Shown here: one piece after another, positions 38,901 through 49,852 of the stretch
Layout: every line of letters starts with the position of its first letter
Position numbering within the stretch: position 1 is the first letter of the stretch
Origin: Rugamonas aquatica
Lineage (GTDB): Bacteria > Pseudomonadota > Gammaproteobacteria > Burkholderiales > Burkholderiaceae_D
Reading direction: 5' to 3'
Assembly: GCF_009380215.1 (NCBI RefSeq)
Contig: NZ_WHUG01000002.1
Coordinates: 682,001-746,000 of the forward strand
DNA length: 64,000 nt
Notes under the pieces: generated by a model
What the model saw: the letters and a program-made list of their open reading frames with translations, nothing else
What the model was told of the DNA's origin: nothing
The model's database searches: none
Position numbers and translations under genes: made by a program

Positions 38901-40954
38901 ACCAGCCCAACCAGCTGGCCGTGTGGTGCCTGACGCAGCGCAAGCCGGTGTTCATCAACGACTTCGAGGCCGAGTACCGCGACTACATGGACGAATCGGG
39001 CCTGGACACGCTGGTGCCGTGCGTGCGAGAGGACGGCGTGCCGGCCGCCGTGGCCAGTTCGATGATGTATGCGCCGCTGGTCATCAGCGACAAGGTGGTC
39101 GGCCTGCTGTGCGTACAGAGCCTGGAGAAGAACTCCTACCAGCAGGTGCACATGGACATGCTGCAGACGCTGGCCTCGCACGCCGCCGCCGGCCTGGAAA
39201 ACGCCCGCGCCTACCAGCAGCTGGAAGAGGCGCTGCAAACCCTGCGCCAGACGCAGGAACAGCTGATGCTGCAGGAGCGCCAGGTGCGCCTGCACACCGA
39301 GGAGCTGGCGCTGGCCAACCGCGCCTTGCAGGAGAACGACGAGCGCCTGCGCCTGGCCAAGCAGAAGGCGGAAGACGCCACCCGCCAGAAATCCGAATTC
39401 CTGGCCAATATGAGCCACGAGATGCGTACCCCGCTGGCCGGCGTGATCGGCATGCTGGGCTTCGCATTGCGCGACAGCCGGCTGGCGGTCAGCACCCGCG
39501 AGCAGATCCTGCGCGGCCAGGCCAATGCGCAGTCGCTGCTGTCGATCATCAACGACCTGCTGGACTTTTCGAAGATCGAAGCCGGCAAGCTGACCATCGA
39601 GAATATCGATTTCTCGCTGTCGTCGGCGGTGGAGAACGTGGTCAGCCTGTTCGAAGAGCAGGCGGCGGCGCACAGCGTGGGCTTCAGCCTGGAGTTCGGC
39701 GAGGGGCTGCCGCAGTTCGTCGTCGGCGATCCGACGCGCCTGCGCCAGGTGCTGGTCAACCTGGTCGGCAACGCCTTCAAGTTCACCGAAAAAGGCGCGG
39801 TGCGGATGCGCGTCGAACGCGTGCCGCAGGAGGACGACGAGCGCGCCCGCGCCGGCTTCAAGGGCGCCTTGAACCGCATCCGCTTCAGCGTCAGCGACAC
39901 CGGCATCGGCATCGAGGCCGACGCCATTCCGCGCCTGTTCCAGCAGTTCGAGCAGGCCGACGCCTCCACCACGCGCCGCTACGGCGGCACCGGGCTGGGA
40001 CTGGCGATCTGCCGCCAACTGGTTGAACTGATGGGCGGCAGCATCAACGCCGTCAGTACGCCGGGTGAGGGCAGCATCTTCTCGTTCGAGCTGCCGCTGG
40101 CGAACGGCGTGCCGCCGCCGATGGTGCCGCACGTGCCGCGCGAGCCGCACAGCCATCAGCTCAAGGTGCTGTGCGCGGAAGACTTCCCGACCAACCAGAT
40201 CATCATCCGCATGATGCTGGAAGACCTGGGCCACAAGGTCGACATCGCCGCCAACGGCGCGCTGGCCGTCAAGGCCTGCTCGCTGACGCGCTACGACTTG
40301 ATCCTGATGGACGGCCGCATGCCGGAAATGGACGGCGCCAGCGCCACCCGCCTGATACGGTCGGGCGGCACCGAGGCGGCGCCGGTGCGCGACCAGGAGC
40401 TGATGATTATCGCGCTGACCGCCAACGCCAGCGAGGAAGACCGCAGCCGCTACCTGGCCTCCGGCATGGACGACTTCCTGACCAAGCCTATCGACGAAGA
40501 CAAGCTGCACTTCCAGCTGAGCCGCGCGATCGAACGCCAGCTGCAGCGCGGCTTCAAGCTGCCGCTGATGGAGCCGCGCCACAATCCGGCAATCGGCACG
40601 CCGGAACTCGATACGTTGTTTGGCGTTGCGCCGGCGGCCGAGGAGCCGGCCCGGCTGGCGCAGCACAGCGGTGGCAGCGATCTGAAACTGCGGCTGCGCA
40701 GCGCCTTCAACCAGGACGCGCCGCTGCGGCTGGCGGAACTGGAACGCGCCGTCGAGCAGCGCGATGCCGACACCGCCAGCCGTCTGCTGCATGGCATGAA
40801 GGGCAGTGCGGGTTATCTGGAGGAGCAGGAACTGCAGGCGCTATGCGGAGAGCTGGAACTGGATGCGGACCACGGCAACTGGCAGCGCATCGTCGAGGTC
40901 ATGCCGCAGCTGCGTGAACTGCTGCTGCGCGCTGGAGCGGCTAGCGCTTTGTAA
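35969..40954 (+). CDS. Hybrid sensor histidine kinase: propeller sensor, GAF, HK, receiver, HPt
   Basis: 1661-residue membrane sensor. After a signal/anchor (LLLPVLLLWGMG) the periplasmic part holds about twelve two-component-regulator propeller repeats (FIWLGTQAGLTRFDG, LWVGTDGGLDRYDA and so on; residues ~35-690), then a Y_Y_Y domain (~740-805). A membrane helix lies at ~810-830, a coiled coil at ~835-905 and a GAF domain at ~910-1085. HisKA has the phospho-His near 1150 (NMSHEMRTP), followed by HATPase (GTGLGLAICRQ), a receiver with Asp near 1448 (LILMDGRMPEMDG) and an HPt domain with His near 1608 (LLHGMKGSAGYLEE). Such propeller sensors often detect polysaccharide fragments; the ligand here is unknown. 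The start is a TTG at 35969 or 35972, chosen because the patatin gene ends at 35954 and a signal sequence follows. Confidence 0.9.
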   Translation: MLFCLRLCSRLLLPVLLLWGMGTAAAWAGAPPRTLRFEQLSVEHGLAQESVLAIAQDKQGFIWLGTQAGLTRFDGYRTVTYKSAVSDPRSLADNWVRVLHLDRSGQLWVGTDGGLDRYDAATKTFTHFLPHESAQRGNGNRHVRAIADDGLGGLWLASADGLHHFDPVSKRFTSWHHDPADAGSLANDQVNALARDAAGRLWVATATGLDMLAPGESRFQHFTIDASGDSKYNAVLALQVDSAQTLWVGTLGGLEQWRLLGKEPQRRRLGVREGMKPGMSVTTLYVDAETNVWVGTQADGLLRWLPAENRLVQYLHQFSDSHSVADNQISALFRDRVGTFWVGTWNDGASRVDLGSGGFARIVRQADIPNTLSDNKVRAIVAEARGQLWLGSSGGLNLYDPVIGEGKVWRHDPLRANSLSDDQVTALWREKNGNMWIGGRAGVNHLNVESGAIKALSFVRGDPASDTIRNIVGDRSGILWIASRGGLHRLDPQSMDVRTFRHDPSDVNSLADNVVRPILEDRKGQLWVGTFNGLDLLDRKTGKFRHFRRDPADPFSLSHDEVHYLYEDGRGIIWVGTAAGLNKMEVAADGGIRFRRYLRKDGIADDAIASILPDDAGNLWLSTNSGLSRLNTETGLVRNYSGADGTIEGAYFDGAALRTPDGTLYFGGFNGITAFAPPEVRENSVAPTVAITDFQIFNKSLKPGQGEHPDVLKVAIEHTNALTLLEGDSVFSLEFAALHYAAPQRNRFAYQLQGFDEDWVVTDSTKRFATYTNLDPGKYTFRVKAANKDGIWNDNAATLDITILPPFWKTWWFRGLFGVALAGAAYAAYHARVRSLHHQQQRLEELVGARTAEVEHKNQLLQQQKQELEQRRLEAEAQRAEAEQRRVDTERQKEEVERQKENVEQAHRNISVLSELGREMSATLDMETTMRTLYRHVHHLMNAQIFGIGFVREEDGVIDFPFAIEAGVRTLPYQRRLDQPNQLAVWCLTQRKPVFINDFEAEYRDYMDESGLDTLVPCVREDGVPAAVASSMMYAPLVISDKVVGLLCVQSLEKNSYQQVHMDMLQTLASHAAAGLENARAYQQLEEALQTLRQTQEQLMLQERQVRLHTEELALANRALQENDERLRLAKQKAEDATRQKSEFLANMSHEMRTPLAGVIGMLGFALRDSRLAVSTREQILRGQANAQSLLSIINDLLDFSKIEAGKLTIENIDFSLSSAVENVVSLFEEQAAAHSVGFSLEFGEGLPQFVVGDPTRLRQVLVNLVGNAFKFTEKGAVRMRVERVPQEDDERARAGFKGALNRIRFSVSDTGIGIEADAIPRLFQQFEQADASTTRRYGGTGLGLAICRQLVELMGGSINAVSTPGEGSIFSFELPLANGVPPPMVPHVPREPHSHQLKVLCAEDFPTNQIIIRMMLEDLGHKVDIAANGALAVKACSLTRYDLILMDGRMPEMDGASATRLIRSGGTEAAPVRDQELMIIALTANASEEDRSRYLASGMDDFLTKPIDEDKLHFQLSRAIERQLQRGFKLPLMEPRHNPAIGTPELDTLFGVAPAAEEPARLAQHSGGSDLKLRLRSAFNQDAPLRLAELERAVEQRDADTASRLLHGMKGSAGYLEEQELQALCGELELDADHGNWQRIVEVMPQLRELLLRAGAASAL

Positions 40955-41079
40955 GCTGCGGCTATTCGTCATCACCTGGGGGTGTCCAGGACATATAAGC
41001 AGCGTTTTTCATGTAATATCGTTGGAAAGTGCCGTACTAAGGTAACGCAAAATTAGTTGTTAAGGGCACAGGGAGTCTC

Positions 41080-41796
41080 ATGAAAGTTCTGGTAGTCGAC
41101 GACGATGTCGTCTCGCGCATGGTGTTGATGCACCTGATCGACAGCTGCGGCAAGTTCGACATCGTTGAAGCGGAAGACGGCGCCGACGCCTGGCAGCAGC
41201 TGGAAGACGGTTTGCGTCCGGCGATCTGCTTCTGCGACCTGCGCATGCCGCGCCTGTCCGGCATGGAGCTGCTGCAGCGCGTGAAGGGCCACGCCGAAAT
41301 CAACACCATGCCTTTCGTGCTGGTGACATCGGCCAACGACAAGGACACGGTGCAGGAGGCTACCCAGGCCGGTGCTGCGGGCTACATCGTCAAACCCTTC
41401 CAGGCGGAGCAGGTGCGGGTGCACCTGGTGAATTTCCTCGACCAGGCGGCCAGCGGCTACGACCATCACGCCGAAGAACCGGCCACCACCTTGCGCCGGC
41501 TGGGCATCAACGCCGAGCGCCTGCTGGTCTACCTCAGCGGATTCCAGAATCAACTCACAGCCGCCAGCGGCGACATCGACGCCTTGCTGGCCAAGGGCCT
41601 GCAGCAGGAAGCGCACGCGCGCATCGACCGCCTGCATGCCGGCTGCATCACGCTGGGCCTGGACGGCGCGGCCGCCGTGCTGAAGAGTCTCGACCCCGGC
41701 ACGCTGTCCAGCGACACCGTGCAATCGGTGCTGGCCGACGTGGTGCGCGCCGTGATCCACCAATCCGGCCTGGTGCGGCAGGGCGGCGCCGCCTGA
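41080..41796 (+). CDS. Response regulator with non-DNA-binding C-terminal domain
   Basis: 238 residues. Receiver domain at ~1-125 with DDD at 7-9, phospho-Asp 53 (CFCDLRMPRLSG), and conserved Thr/Ser and Lys (LVTSAND, YIVKPF). The C-terminal ~100 residues contain no recognisable DNA-binding or output enzyme; the segment RIDRLHAGCITLGLDGAAAVL resembles the phospho-His helix of HPt domains (His ~186), a possibility only. GGGAG is upstream of the ATG. It follows the hybrid kinase by 125 bp and is probably a partner in the same phosphorelay. Confidence 0.85.
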   Translation: MKVLVVDDDVVSRMVLMHLIDSCGKFDIVEAEDGADAWQQLEDGLRPAICFCDLRMPRLSGMELLQRVKGHAEINTMPFVLVTSANDKDTVQEATQAGAAGYIVKPFQAEQVRVHLVNFLDQAASGYDHHAEEPATTLRRLGINAERLLVYLSGFQNQLTAASGDIDALLAKGLQQEAHARIDRLHAGCITLGLDGAAAVLKSLDPGTLSSDTVQSVLADVVRAVIHQSGLVRQGGAA

Positions 41797-41886
41797 GCGA
41801 TAGCACTTGATGTCGCGATAGTTTAGGTTTAAAGTATCTGTTGCGTGAGCAGCGGACACCGAACGACCTACAACTACAGGGCGACC

Positions 41887-43542
41887 ATGACTAGACCGAC
41901 AGCCAGTTCTGCCAGCACTTCCGTCACCAGCTACGACAGCGCGCACACCGACCACTTCGCGCGCGAGCATTTGCCGCCGCAGGCGCTGTGGCCCGAGCTG
42001 CGTTTCGACCTGCCCGAGCTTCACTACCCGCCGCGCCTGAACTGCGTGGCGGAGCTGTTCGACGGCGCACTGGCCGGCGGCGCGGCCGAACGCATCGCGA
42101 TACGCGGCGAGAAGCTGAGCTGGACCTACGCGCAGCTGCTGGAACAGATCGACCGCATCGCCCATGTGCTGCGCGGCCCGATGGGGCTGGAGGCGGGCAA
42201 CCGCGTGCTGCTGCGCGGCGCGAACCATCCGATGATGGCGGCTTGCATCCTGGCGGTACTGAAGGCCGGCTGCATCGCGGTGCCGACCATGCCGCTGCTG
42301 CGCGCGCGCGAACTTGGCGCCATCGCCGGCAAGGCCGAGATCAATGCCGTGCTGTGCGCCGACGGCCTGCGCGCCGAAATGGAGGCGGTGAATTTGCCGG
42401 CCGCGGTGCGCGAGCGGACGCTGTGGTTCGGCGGCGCCGGCGCCGAGGGCTCGCTTGAAGCGTTGATGGAAGCGCAGCCGTCCAGCTACGATGCGGTGGA
42501 CACGGCGGCCGACGACGTCTGCCTGATCAGCTTCACATCCGGCACCACTGGCATTCCGAAAGGGACGATGCATTTCCATCGCGACGTGATGGCGATCTGC
42601 GACTGCTTCCCGCGCTCGGTGCTGGAATCGCAGCGCAGCGACACTTTCATCGGCACGCCGCCGCTGGCCTTTACCTTCGGCCTTGGTGGCTTGCTGCTGT
42701 TCCCGTTGCGGGTGGGCGCGACCGCCGTGCTGCTGGAAAAGCTGACGCCGGAAACCCTGCTCCAGGCGATCGAACAATACCAGGCCAGCGTGTGCTTTAC
42801 TGCGCCGACCTTCTACCGGCAGATGGCGCCGCTGGCCGACAGGTACGAGCTGGGTAGCCTGAAAAAAACCGTCTCCGCCGGCGAAGCGCTGCCGCTGGCG
42901 ACGCGCGAAAGCTGGCGCCAGGCCACCGGCCTGTCGATGATAGACGGCATAGGCGCGACCGAACTGCTGCACATCTTCATCTCGGCGTCGGGCGACCAGA
43001 TACGGCCGGGCGCCACCGGCAAGCCGGTGCCGGGCTACCAGGCCTGCATCCTCGACCACGACGGCAATCCGGTCGGGCCGGGCGTGATCGGCCGGCTGGC
43101 CGTGAAGGGGCCGACCGGCTGCCGCTATCTGGCGGACGAACGCCAGCGCGACTATGTGCTCAACGGCTGGAACCTGACCGGCGACGCCTACGAGATGGAC
43201 GCCGACGGTTATTTCTACTACCGCTCGCGCACCGACGACATGATTATCTCGGCCGGCTACAACATCGCCGGGCCGGAGGTGGAGGATGCGCTGCTGCGTC
43301 ATCCGGCGGTGGCCGAATGCGGCGTGATCGGCCGGGCGGACGAGGAGCGCGGACAGATCGTCGAGGCCCACGTGGTGCTCAAGCCGGGCCACGAGGCCTC
43401 GCCGGAACTGACGGCGCAGTTGCAGGAGTTCGTCAAGGGCCAGATCGCGCCGTACAAGTATCCGCGCGCGATCCGCTTCCTGACGGCGCTGCCGCGTACG
43501 GAAACGGGAAAACTACAGCGCTTCAAGCTGCGTACCGAATAA
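41887..43542 (+). CDS. Aryl-CoA ligase, 2-aminobenzoate-CoA ligase type
   Basis: Activates an aromatic acid to its CoA thioester with ATP, first step of the operon. The 551-residue ANL-family enzyme has [20 protein letters not shown] (AMP-binding P-loop), [35 protein letters not shown] and the C-terminal catalytic Lys in [14 protein letters not shown]. The N-terminus ([13 protein letters not shown]...[18 protein letters not shown]) is the pattern of benzoate/2-aminobenzoate-CoA ligases. 2-aminobenzoate is preferred because the next gene is the fused monooxygenase/reductase of that pathway. Salicylate is an alternative substrate. ATG 41887 is the natural start. Confidence 0.88.
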   Translation: MTRPTASSASTSVTSYDSAHTDHFAREHLPPQALWPELRFDLPELHYPPRLNCVAELFDGALAGGAAERIAIRGEKLSWTYAQLLEQIDRIAHVLRGPMGLEAGNRVLLRGANHPMMAACILAVLKAGCIAVPTMPLLRARELGAIAGKAEINAVLCADGLRAEMEAVNLPAAVRERTLWFGGAGAEGSLEALMEAQPSSYDAVDTAADDVCLISFTSGTTGIPKGTMHFHRDVMAICDCFPRSVLESQRSDTFIGTPPLAFTFGLGGLLLFPLRVGATAVLLEKLTPETLLQAIEQYQASVCFTAPTFYRQMAPLADRYELGSLKKTVSAGEALPLATRESWRQATGLSMIDGIGATELLHIFISASGDQIRPGATGKPVPGYQACILDHDGNPVGPGVIGRLAVKGPTGCRYLADERQRDYVLNGWNLTGDAYEMDADGYFYYRSRTDDMIISAGYNIAGPEVEDALLRHPAVAECGVIGRADEERGQIVEAHVVLKPGHEASPELTAQLQEFVKGQIAPYKYPRAIRFLTALPRTETGKLQRFKLRTE

Positions 43543-43552
43543 AGAGAGTCAC

Positions 43553-45937
43553 ATGAATATTGTTTGCATAGGCGGCGGCCCCGCCGGCCTGTATTTCAGC
43601 CTGTTGATGAAGAAGCAGAACCCGGCCCACCAGATCACGGTGGTGGAGCGCAACCGTCCCTACGATACCTTCGGCTGGGGCGTGGTGTTCTCCGACCAGA
43701 CGCTGGGCAATCTGATGAACGCCGACGAGGCGACCGCGCGCGCGATCCAGGAGTCGTTCAATCACTGGGACGATATCGACGTCTACTTCAAGGGCGCAAA
43801 GGTCACGTCCGGCGGCCACGGTTTCTGCGGCATCGGCCGCAAGCGCGTGCTCAACATCCTGCAGCAGCGCTGCGAGGAGCTGGGCGTGTCGCTGGTGTTC
43901 GAGACCGAAGTGCTGGACGACCAGGAAGTCGCCGCCCGCTATGGCGCGGATCTGGTGATCGCCTCCGACGGTTTGAACAGCCGCATCCGCACCCGCTACG
44001 CCGCCAGCTACCTGCCGCAGATCGAAGCGCGCCAGTGCCGCTTTGTGTGGCTGGGCACGCGCAAGAAGTTCGACGCCTTCACCTTCTCCTTCAAACAGAC
44101 GGAGCACGGCTGGTTCCAGGCGCACATCTACCAGTATGACGGCGATACTTCGACCTTCATCGTCGAGACGCCGGAATCGGTATGGCGCGCGGCTGGGCTG
44201 GAGGAGATGAGCCAGGAAGAGTCGGTCACGTATTGCGAGCGGCTGTTTGCCGACCTGCTGGACGGTCATGGCCTGATGTCCAATTCCGCGCACCTGCGCG
44301 GCTCCGCCATGTGGATCAAGTTCCCGCGCATCGTATGCGACAAGTGGGTGCACTGGAACGGCGAAGTGCCGGTGGTGCTGATGGGCGACGCCGCGCATTC
44401 GGCGCATTACTCGATCGGCTCCGGCACCAAACTGGCGCTGGAGGATGCAATCGAACTGGCGCGCTGTTTCGGCGAGCATGACGATGCGGCGACGGCGCTG
44501 GCGGCATATCAGTCGGTGCGCGCGGTGGAGGTCATCAAGCTGCAAAGCGCGGCGCGCAATTCGATGGAGTGGTTCGAGAACGTCGAACGCTATACGGCGA
44601 TGGAAGCGCCGCAGTTTGCCTATTCGATGCTGACCCGCAGCCAGCGGCTGTCGCACGAGAACCTGCGCCTGCGCGACGCCGGCTACGTGGCGGACTATGA
44701 ACGCTGGTTCGCGGCTCGTTCGTTCGCGCAGGCGGGCTTGCCGGCGCAGCCGTCCGGCCAGGCCGCAGCACCGGTGCCGCCGATGTTCACGCCTTTCAAG
44801 GTGCGCGATGTAGTGCTGAAAAACCGCATTGTCGTCTCGCCGATGGCGCAGTACAGCGCGGTGGATGGCGTGGTCGGCGACTATCACCTGGCCCACCTGG
44901 GCGCGCGCGCGATGGGCGGCGCGGCGATGGTGTTCGCCGAAATGACTTGCGTGTCGGCCGATGCGCGCATCACGCCGGCCTGTCCCGGCATGTACGCGCC
45001 GGAGCACACGCAGGCCTGGAAGCGCATCGTCGATTTCGTCCACCGGCACAGCGATGCGAAGATCGCGCTGCAGCTGGGCCATGCCGGCGCCAAGGGTTCG
45101 ACCCGCGCCATGTGGGACGGCATCGACCAGCCGCTGGACAAGGACAACTGGCCGCTGGTCTCGGCCTCGCCGCAGCAGTACTTGGCCGGCGTTTCGCAAA
45201 CCGCACGCGCCATGACCGTGGCCGACATGGACCGCATCGAAGCCGATTTCGTGCGCGCCACACAGGCGGCCGACGCGGCGGGCTTCGACTGGGTGGAGCT
45301 GCACTGCGCGCACGGCTACCTGCTGTCGTCCTTCATCTCGCCGCTGACCAACGAGCGCGGCGACGAATACGGCGGCAGCCTGGAAAACCGCTGCCGCTAT
45401 CCGCTGCGCGTGTTTGCGGCGATGCGCGCGGCCTGGCCGCAGCACAAGCCGATGAGCGTACGGATCTCGGCGCACGACTGGGTCGAGGGCGGCATCACGC
45501 CGGACGATGCGGTGCAGATTGCGCGCCTGTTCAAAGCGGCCGGCGCCGACATGATCGATTGTTCGTCGGGGCAGGTCAGCAAGCTGGAAAAGCCTGTCTA
45601 TGGCCGCATGTTCCAGACGCCGTTCGCGGACCGCATCCGCAACGAGGCGGACATCGGCGCGATTGCGGTCGGTTCGATCTTCGAGGCCGATCACGCCAAC
45701 GGCATCATCGCCGCCGGCCGCGCGGACCTGTGCGCGGTCGGCCGTCCGCATCTGGCCAATCCGGCGTGGACGCTGGCGGAAGCTGCAAGGATAGGTTATT
45801 CCGCCGTCGCCTGGCCGAAGCAGTACCTGCCGGCCAAGCAGCAGCTGGAACGCAACCTGGAGCGCGAGCGCCAACTGGCGGCGGCCAATACCGGCCTCAC
45901 GCCGCAGCAGGTCGCGGCCAAGCTGCTGGAGGGATGA
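43553..45937 (+). CDS. 2-aminobenzoyl-CoA monooxygenase/reductase (salicylyl-CoA 5-hydroxylase-like fusion)
   Basis: 794-residue flavoprotein with two halves. Residues ~1-390 are a class A FAD monooxygenase ([39 protein letters not shown]). Residues ~405-790 are an old-yellow-enzyme NADH:flavin oxidoreductase ([60 protein letters not shown]). This architecture is that of Azoarcus 2-aminobenzoyl-CoA monooxygenase/reductase, which hydroxylates and then reduces the ring so that it can be broken down without a ring-cleaving dioxygenase. Starts 8 bp after the ligase stop. Salicylyl-CoA 5-hydroxylase is the alternative name for the first half. Confidence 0.9.
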   Translation: MNIVCIGGGPAGLYFSLLMKKQNPAHQITVVERNRPYDTFGWGVVFSDQTLGNLMNADEATARAIQESFNHWDDIDVYFKGAKVTSGGHGFCGIGRKRVLNILQQRCEELGVSLVFETEVLDDQEVAARYGADLVIASDGLNSRIRTRYAASYLPQIEARQCRFVWLGTRKKFDAFTFSFKQTEHGWFQAHIYQYDGDTSTFIVETPESVWRAAGLEEMSQEESVTYCERLFADLLDGHGLMSNSAHLRGSAMWIKFPRIVCDKWVHWNGEVPVVLMGDAAHSAHYSIGSGTKLALEDAIELARCFGEHDDAATALAAYQSVRAVEVIKLQSAARNSMEWFENVERYTAMEAPQFAYSMLTRSQRLSHENLRLRDAGYVADYERWFAARSFAQAGLPAQPSGQAAAPVPPMFTPFKVRDVVLKNRIVVSPMAQYSAVDGVVGDYHLAHLGARAMGGAAMVFAEMTCVSADARITPACPGMYAPEHTQAWKRIVDFVHRHSDAKIALQLGHAGAKGSTRAMWDGIDQPLDKDNWPLVSASPQQYLAGVSQTARAMTVADMDRIEADFVRATQAADAAGFDWVELHCAHGYLLSSFISPLTNERGDEYGGSLENRCRYPLRVFAAMRAAWPQHKPMSVRISAHDWVEGGITPDDAVQIARLFKAAGADMIDCSSGQVSKLEKPVYGRMFQTPFADRIRNEADIGAIAVGSIFEADHANGIIAAGRADLCAVGRPHLANPAWTLAEAARIGYSAVAWPKQYLPAKQQLERNLERERQLAAANTGLTPQQVAAKLLEG

Positions 45938-45941
45938 GGGC

Positions 45942-46745
45942 ATGAGCGAGACAGTCCAACTGCCGCTGGCCGGCAAGCACGCGCTGGTGACGGGCGGCGC
46001 GCGCGGCATCGGCGCCGCCTGCGCGCAGGCCTTGCTGCTGCGAGGTGCACGCGTTACGCTGGCGGGCCGCGATGCGCAGGCGCTGCTGGCCGCTGTCGAA
46101 GCGATGAGCGCCATCGCCGCGCCCCTGGGCGGCGCGGTGGCCATGCAGGTGCTGGACGTGACCGATGAAGCGTCGGTGCGCAGCGGCTTTGCCGGCGCCG
46201 TCGAACGCTTCGGCCGCATCGACATCCTGGTCAACAACGCCGGCCAGGCCGCCCCCGCGCCGTTCGGCAAGACCGACGCCGCGCTGTGGCGGCGCATGCT
46301 GGATGTGAACCTGACCGGCACCTTCCACTGCACCCAGGCCGCGCTGCCTGGCATGCTGGACGCGAAGTGGGGTCGCATCGTCAACGTTGCTTCCACGGCG
46401 GGGCTGATCGGTTATCGTTACGTGTCGGCCTACGTCGCCGCCAAGCACGGCGTGATCGGCCTGACGCGCGCCTTGGCGCTGGAGGTCGCGGCCAAGGGCG
46501 TGACGGTCAACGCCGTCTGCCCCGGCTACACCGAAACCGATATCGTGCGCGAGGCGGTCGCCAACATCGTCGCCAAGACCGGCCGCAGCGAGGACGAAGC
46601 GCGCGCCGAACTGGCCGCCGCCAATCCGCAGAAGCGGCTGGTGCAGAGTGAGGAAGTCGCCAGCGCCGTGGCCTGGCTTTGCCTGCCCGAAGCGGGCGCC
46701 ATGAATGGACAATCCGTCGCCGTCGCCGGCGGCGAAGTAATGTGA
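45942..46745 (+). CDS. SDR-family oxidoreductase of the aromatic-CoA operon
   Basis: 267-residue short-chain dehydrogenase/reductase. NAD(P) motif TGGARGIGAACAQALLLRG near residue 18, NNAGQ, and active-site STAGLIGYRYVSAYVAAKHG with Tyr and Lys in YVAAKHG. Probably oxidises or reduces a hydroxyacyl-CoA intermediate of the reduced ring, by analogy with 3-hydroxyacyl-CoA dehydrogenases in 2-aminobenzoate clusters. Starts 4 bp after the monooxygenase stop; the MarR gene follows 14 bp later. Confidence 0.88.
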   Translation: MSETVQLPLAGKHALVTGGARGIGAACAQALLLRGARVTLAGRDAQALLAAVEAMSAIAAPLGGAVAMQVLDVTDEASVRSGFAGAVERFGRIDILVNNAGQAAPAPFGKTDAALWRRMLDVNLTGTFHCTQAALPGMLDAKWGRIVNVASTAGLIGYRYVSAYVAAKHGVIGLTRALALEVAAKGVTVNAVCPGYTETDIVREAVANIVAKTGRSEDEARAELAAANPQKRLVQSEEVASAVAWLCLPEAGAMNGQSVAVAGGEVM

Positions 46746-46759
46746 AGCACGAGGAAGCT

Positions 46760-47299
46760 ATGCCACCATTTTCAGACAACGAGAATCAACCGAATCCCAT
46801 CGGGGATGAGGACGAGGGCGCGCCGGTGCTCGACCTGGCCAGCCGCCTGACGCAGGACCATCATCAATCGCTCAAGCTGTGGCTGCGCATGCTGTCCTGC
46901 ACGGTCAGGATCGAGAACGAAATCCGCAGCCGGCTGCGCACCAGCTTCGGCATCACGCTGCCGCGCTTCGATCTGATGGCGCAGCTGGAGCGCTACCCGC
47001 AAGGCCTGCGCATGGGCGAGCTGTCGAAGCGGATGATGGTCACCGGCGGGAATATCACCGGCATCACCGACCAGCTGGAGCAGGAGAAGCTGGTGGTGCG
47101 CGTGCCCGATCCCAAGGACGGCCGCGCCTACAGCGTCAAGCTGACGGCGGCCGGCCGCAAGGCCTTTGCCACCATGGCCGCCGTGCACGAAGGCTGGATC
47201 GCCGAACTGCTGCAGGACATGTCCGGCGCCGACAAGAGCCAGCTGATCGACCTGCTGTCGCAGATGAAGCTGCACCTGAACGCCTCGGACGAAAAATAA
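46760..47299 (+). CDS. MarR-family transcriptional regulator
   Basis: 179-residue winged-helix regulator inside the aromatic-CoA operon. The recognition region is [47 protein letters not shown] in abbreviated reading (wing: [10 protein letters not shown]), preceded by a dimerisation helix. An acidic N-terminal stretch ([18 protein letters not shown]) is longer than in most MarR proteins. GAGGAAG 2-8 bp before ATG 46760 supports this start over the earlier GTG. Likely represses the operon and responds to an aryl-CoA, as known for related HcaR/BadR/GenR-type regulators. Confidence 0.9.
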   Translation: MPPFSDNENQPNPIGDEDEGAPVLDLASRLTQDHHQSLKLWLRMLSCTVRIENEIRSRLRTSFGITLPRFDLMAQLERYPQGLRMGELSKRMMVTGGNITGITDQLEQEKLVVRVPDPKDGRAYSVKLTAAGRKAFATMAAVHEGWIAELLQDMSGADKSQLIDLLSQMKLHLNASDEK

Positions 47300-47310
47300 G
47301 GAACCACACC

Positions 47311-48164
47311 ATGCGATATCTTCCCGGCGAAGCGCAGCAACTGCCCGGCAACCGCGCCGCGCTGGCCGATTACCAGGCCAGCCACTTTCTGTTTGCAGTC
47401 AGCGCCGGCGTCGCCACGCTGACGCTCAACCGCCCCGAACGCAAAAATCCGCTGACCTTCGATTCCTACGCCGAGCTGCGCGACCTGTTCCGCGCACTGG
47501 CCTATGCGGACGACGTTAAGGCCGTCGTCATCACCGGCGCCGGCGAGAACTTCTGCTCCGGCGGCGACGTGCACGACATCATCGGCCCGCTGACCAAGCT
47601 GGATATGCCAGGCCTGCTGGCGTTCACGCGCATGACGGGCGATCTGGTGAAAGCCATCCGCGCCTGCCCGCAGCCTGTCGTGGCGGCGGTCGACGGCATC
47701 TGCGCCGGCGCCGGCGCGATCCTGGCGCTGGCCTCGGACATCCGCCTCGGCACGGCCCGCAGCAAGACCGCCTTCCTGTTCACGCGGGTGGGCCTGGCCG
47801 GCTGCGACATGGGCGCCTGCGCCTTGCTGCCGCGCGTGATCGGCCAGGGCCGCGCCGCCGAGCTGCTGTACACCGGCCGTTCGATGTCCGGTGCGGAGGC
47901 CGAGCGCTGGGGCTTCTTCAACAGCCTGCAGGAACCGGAAGCGCTGCTGGACGCGGCGTACGCCTTCGCCCGCGGCCTTGCCGACGGCCCGACCTTCGCC
48001 CACGGCATGACCAAGAAGATGCTGCAGCAGGAGTGGAACATGGGCGTCGACGAAGCCATCGAGGCGGAAGCGCAGGCGCAGGCGATCTGCATGGCGACCA
48101 ACGACTTCCATCGTGCCTACCACGCCTTCGTGGCCAAGCAAAAACCTGAATTCGAAGGCGACTA

Positions 48165-48165
<1 letters not shown>
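47311..48165 (+). CDS. Enoyl-CoA hydratase/isomerase family protein
   Basis: 284-residue crotonase. [20 protein letters not shown], the oxyanion-hole segment [12 protein letters not shown], and [22 protein letters not shown] with the second oxyanion glycine are present; [19 protein letters not shown] covers the catalytic region. It has an N-terminal extension of about 30 residues. In context it should hydrate or open a ring-derived enoyl-CoA. AAGGAA is upstream; the stop overlaps the acyl-CoA dehydrogenase start by one base (TAATG). Confidence 0.92.
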
Positions 48166-49339
<1,174 letters not shown>

Positions 49340-49343
<4 letters not shown>

Positions 49344-49732
49344 TGGAATTTCTTCAACCGCCGGGCTGGGTCCGGCCGCGTGGCTATTCGAACGGCGTGG
49401 CCGCCAGCGGACGCACGGTGTGCGTCAGCGGCATGATAGGGTGGGACGGGCAGGGCGTGTTCCACACCGACGACTTCGCCGGCCAGGTGCGCCAGGCGCT
49501 GCAGAATGCGGTCGAGGTGCTGGCCGAGGCGGGCGCGCGGCCCGAGCACATCGTACGCATGACCTGGTATGTACTGGACAAGAAGGAGTACGTGGGCGCC
49601 TACAAGGAAGTCGGCGCGGCCTATCGCGACATCATCGGCAAGCACTTCCCGGCGATGACGGCGGTGCAGGTGGCCGGCCTCGTCGAGGACCGGGCGCGGG
49701 TGGAGATCGAAGTGACGGCGGTGGTGCCATAG
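49340..49732 (+). CDS. RidA/YjgF-family enamine/imine deaminase-like protein
   Basis: 130 residues, the usual RidA size. [23 protein letters not shown] and the Arg in [15 protein letters not shown], with Cys/Glu positions of the family, are visible. RidA proteins hydrolyse enamines/imines to ketones and ammonia. The product expected from the upstream monooxygenase/reductase is an amino-oxo-cyclohexene carboxyl-CoA, an enamine, so RidA could release its nitrogen; this is inference. ATG at 49340 or 49343, overlapping the dehydrogenase stop. Last gene of the operon. Confidence 0.88.
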
Positions 49733-49807
49733 TGTATTAAAAAATGCACAATATAAATTAAATGGCACCGAAAATCAGGCGCTCAGGTGTTTTGTGCTAT
49801 ATTTAAC

Positions 49808-49832
49808 AATCATCTCGTTGGATGATTTTTTT
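49808..49832 (+). terminator. Intrinsic terminator between the aromatic-CoA operon and the PEP-CTERM gene
   Basis: AATCATC (49808-49814), loop TCGTTG, GATGATT (49821-49827), then T-run to 49832. It lies 76 bp after the RidA stop and 20 bp before the next ATG, so it may also act as an attenuator in the leader of the PEP-CTERM gene. The stretch before it is unusually AT-rich. Confidence 0.8.
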
Positions 49833-49852
49833 ATACACCTGTCGAGGAAATC

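Noticed and set aside
35987..40792. 1601-residue open frame on the minus strand opposite the hybrid kinase
   Set aside because: High GC makes antisense frames long; the plus strand has all the conserved kinase motifs while the antisense translation is low-complexity with no recognisable domain.
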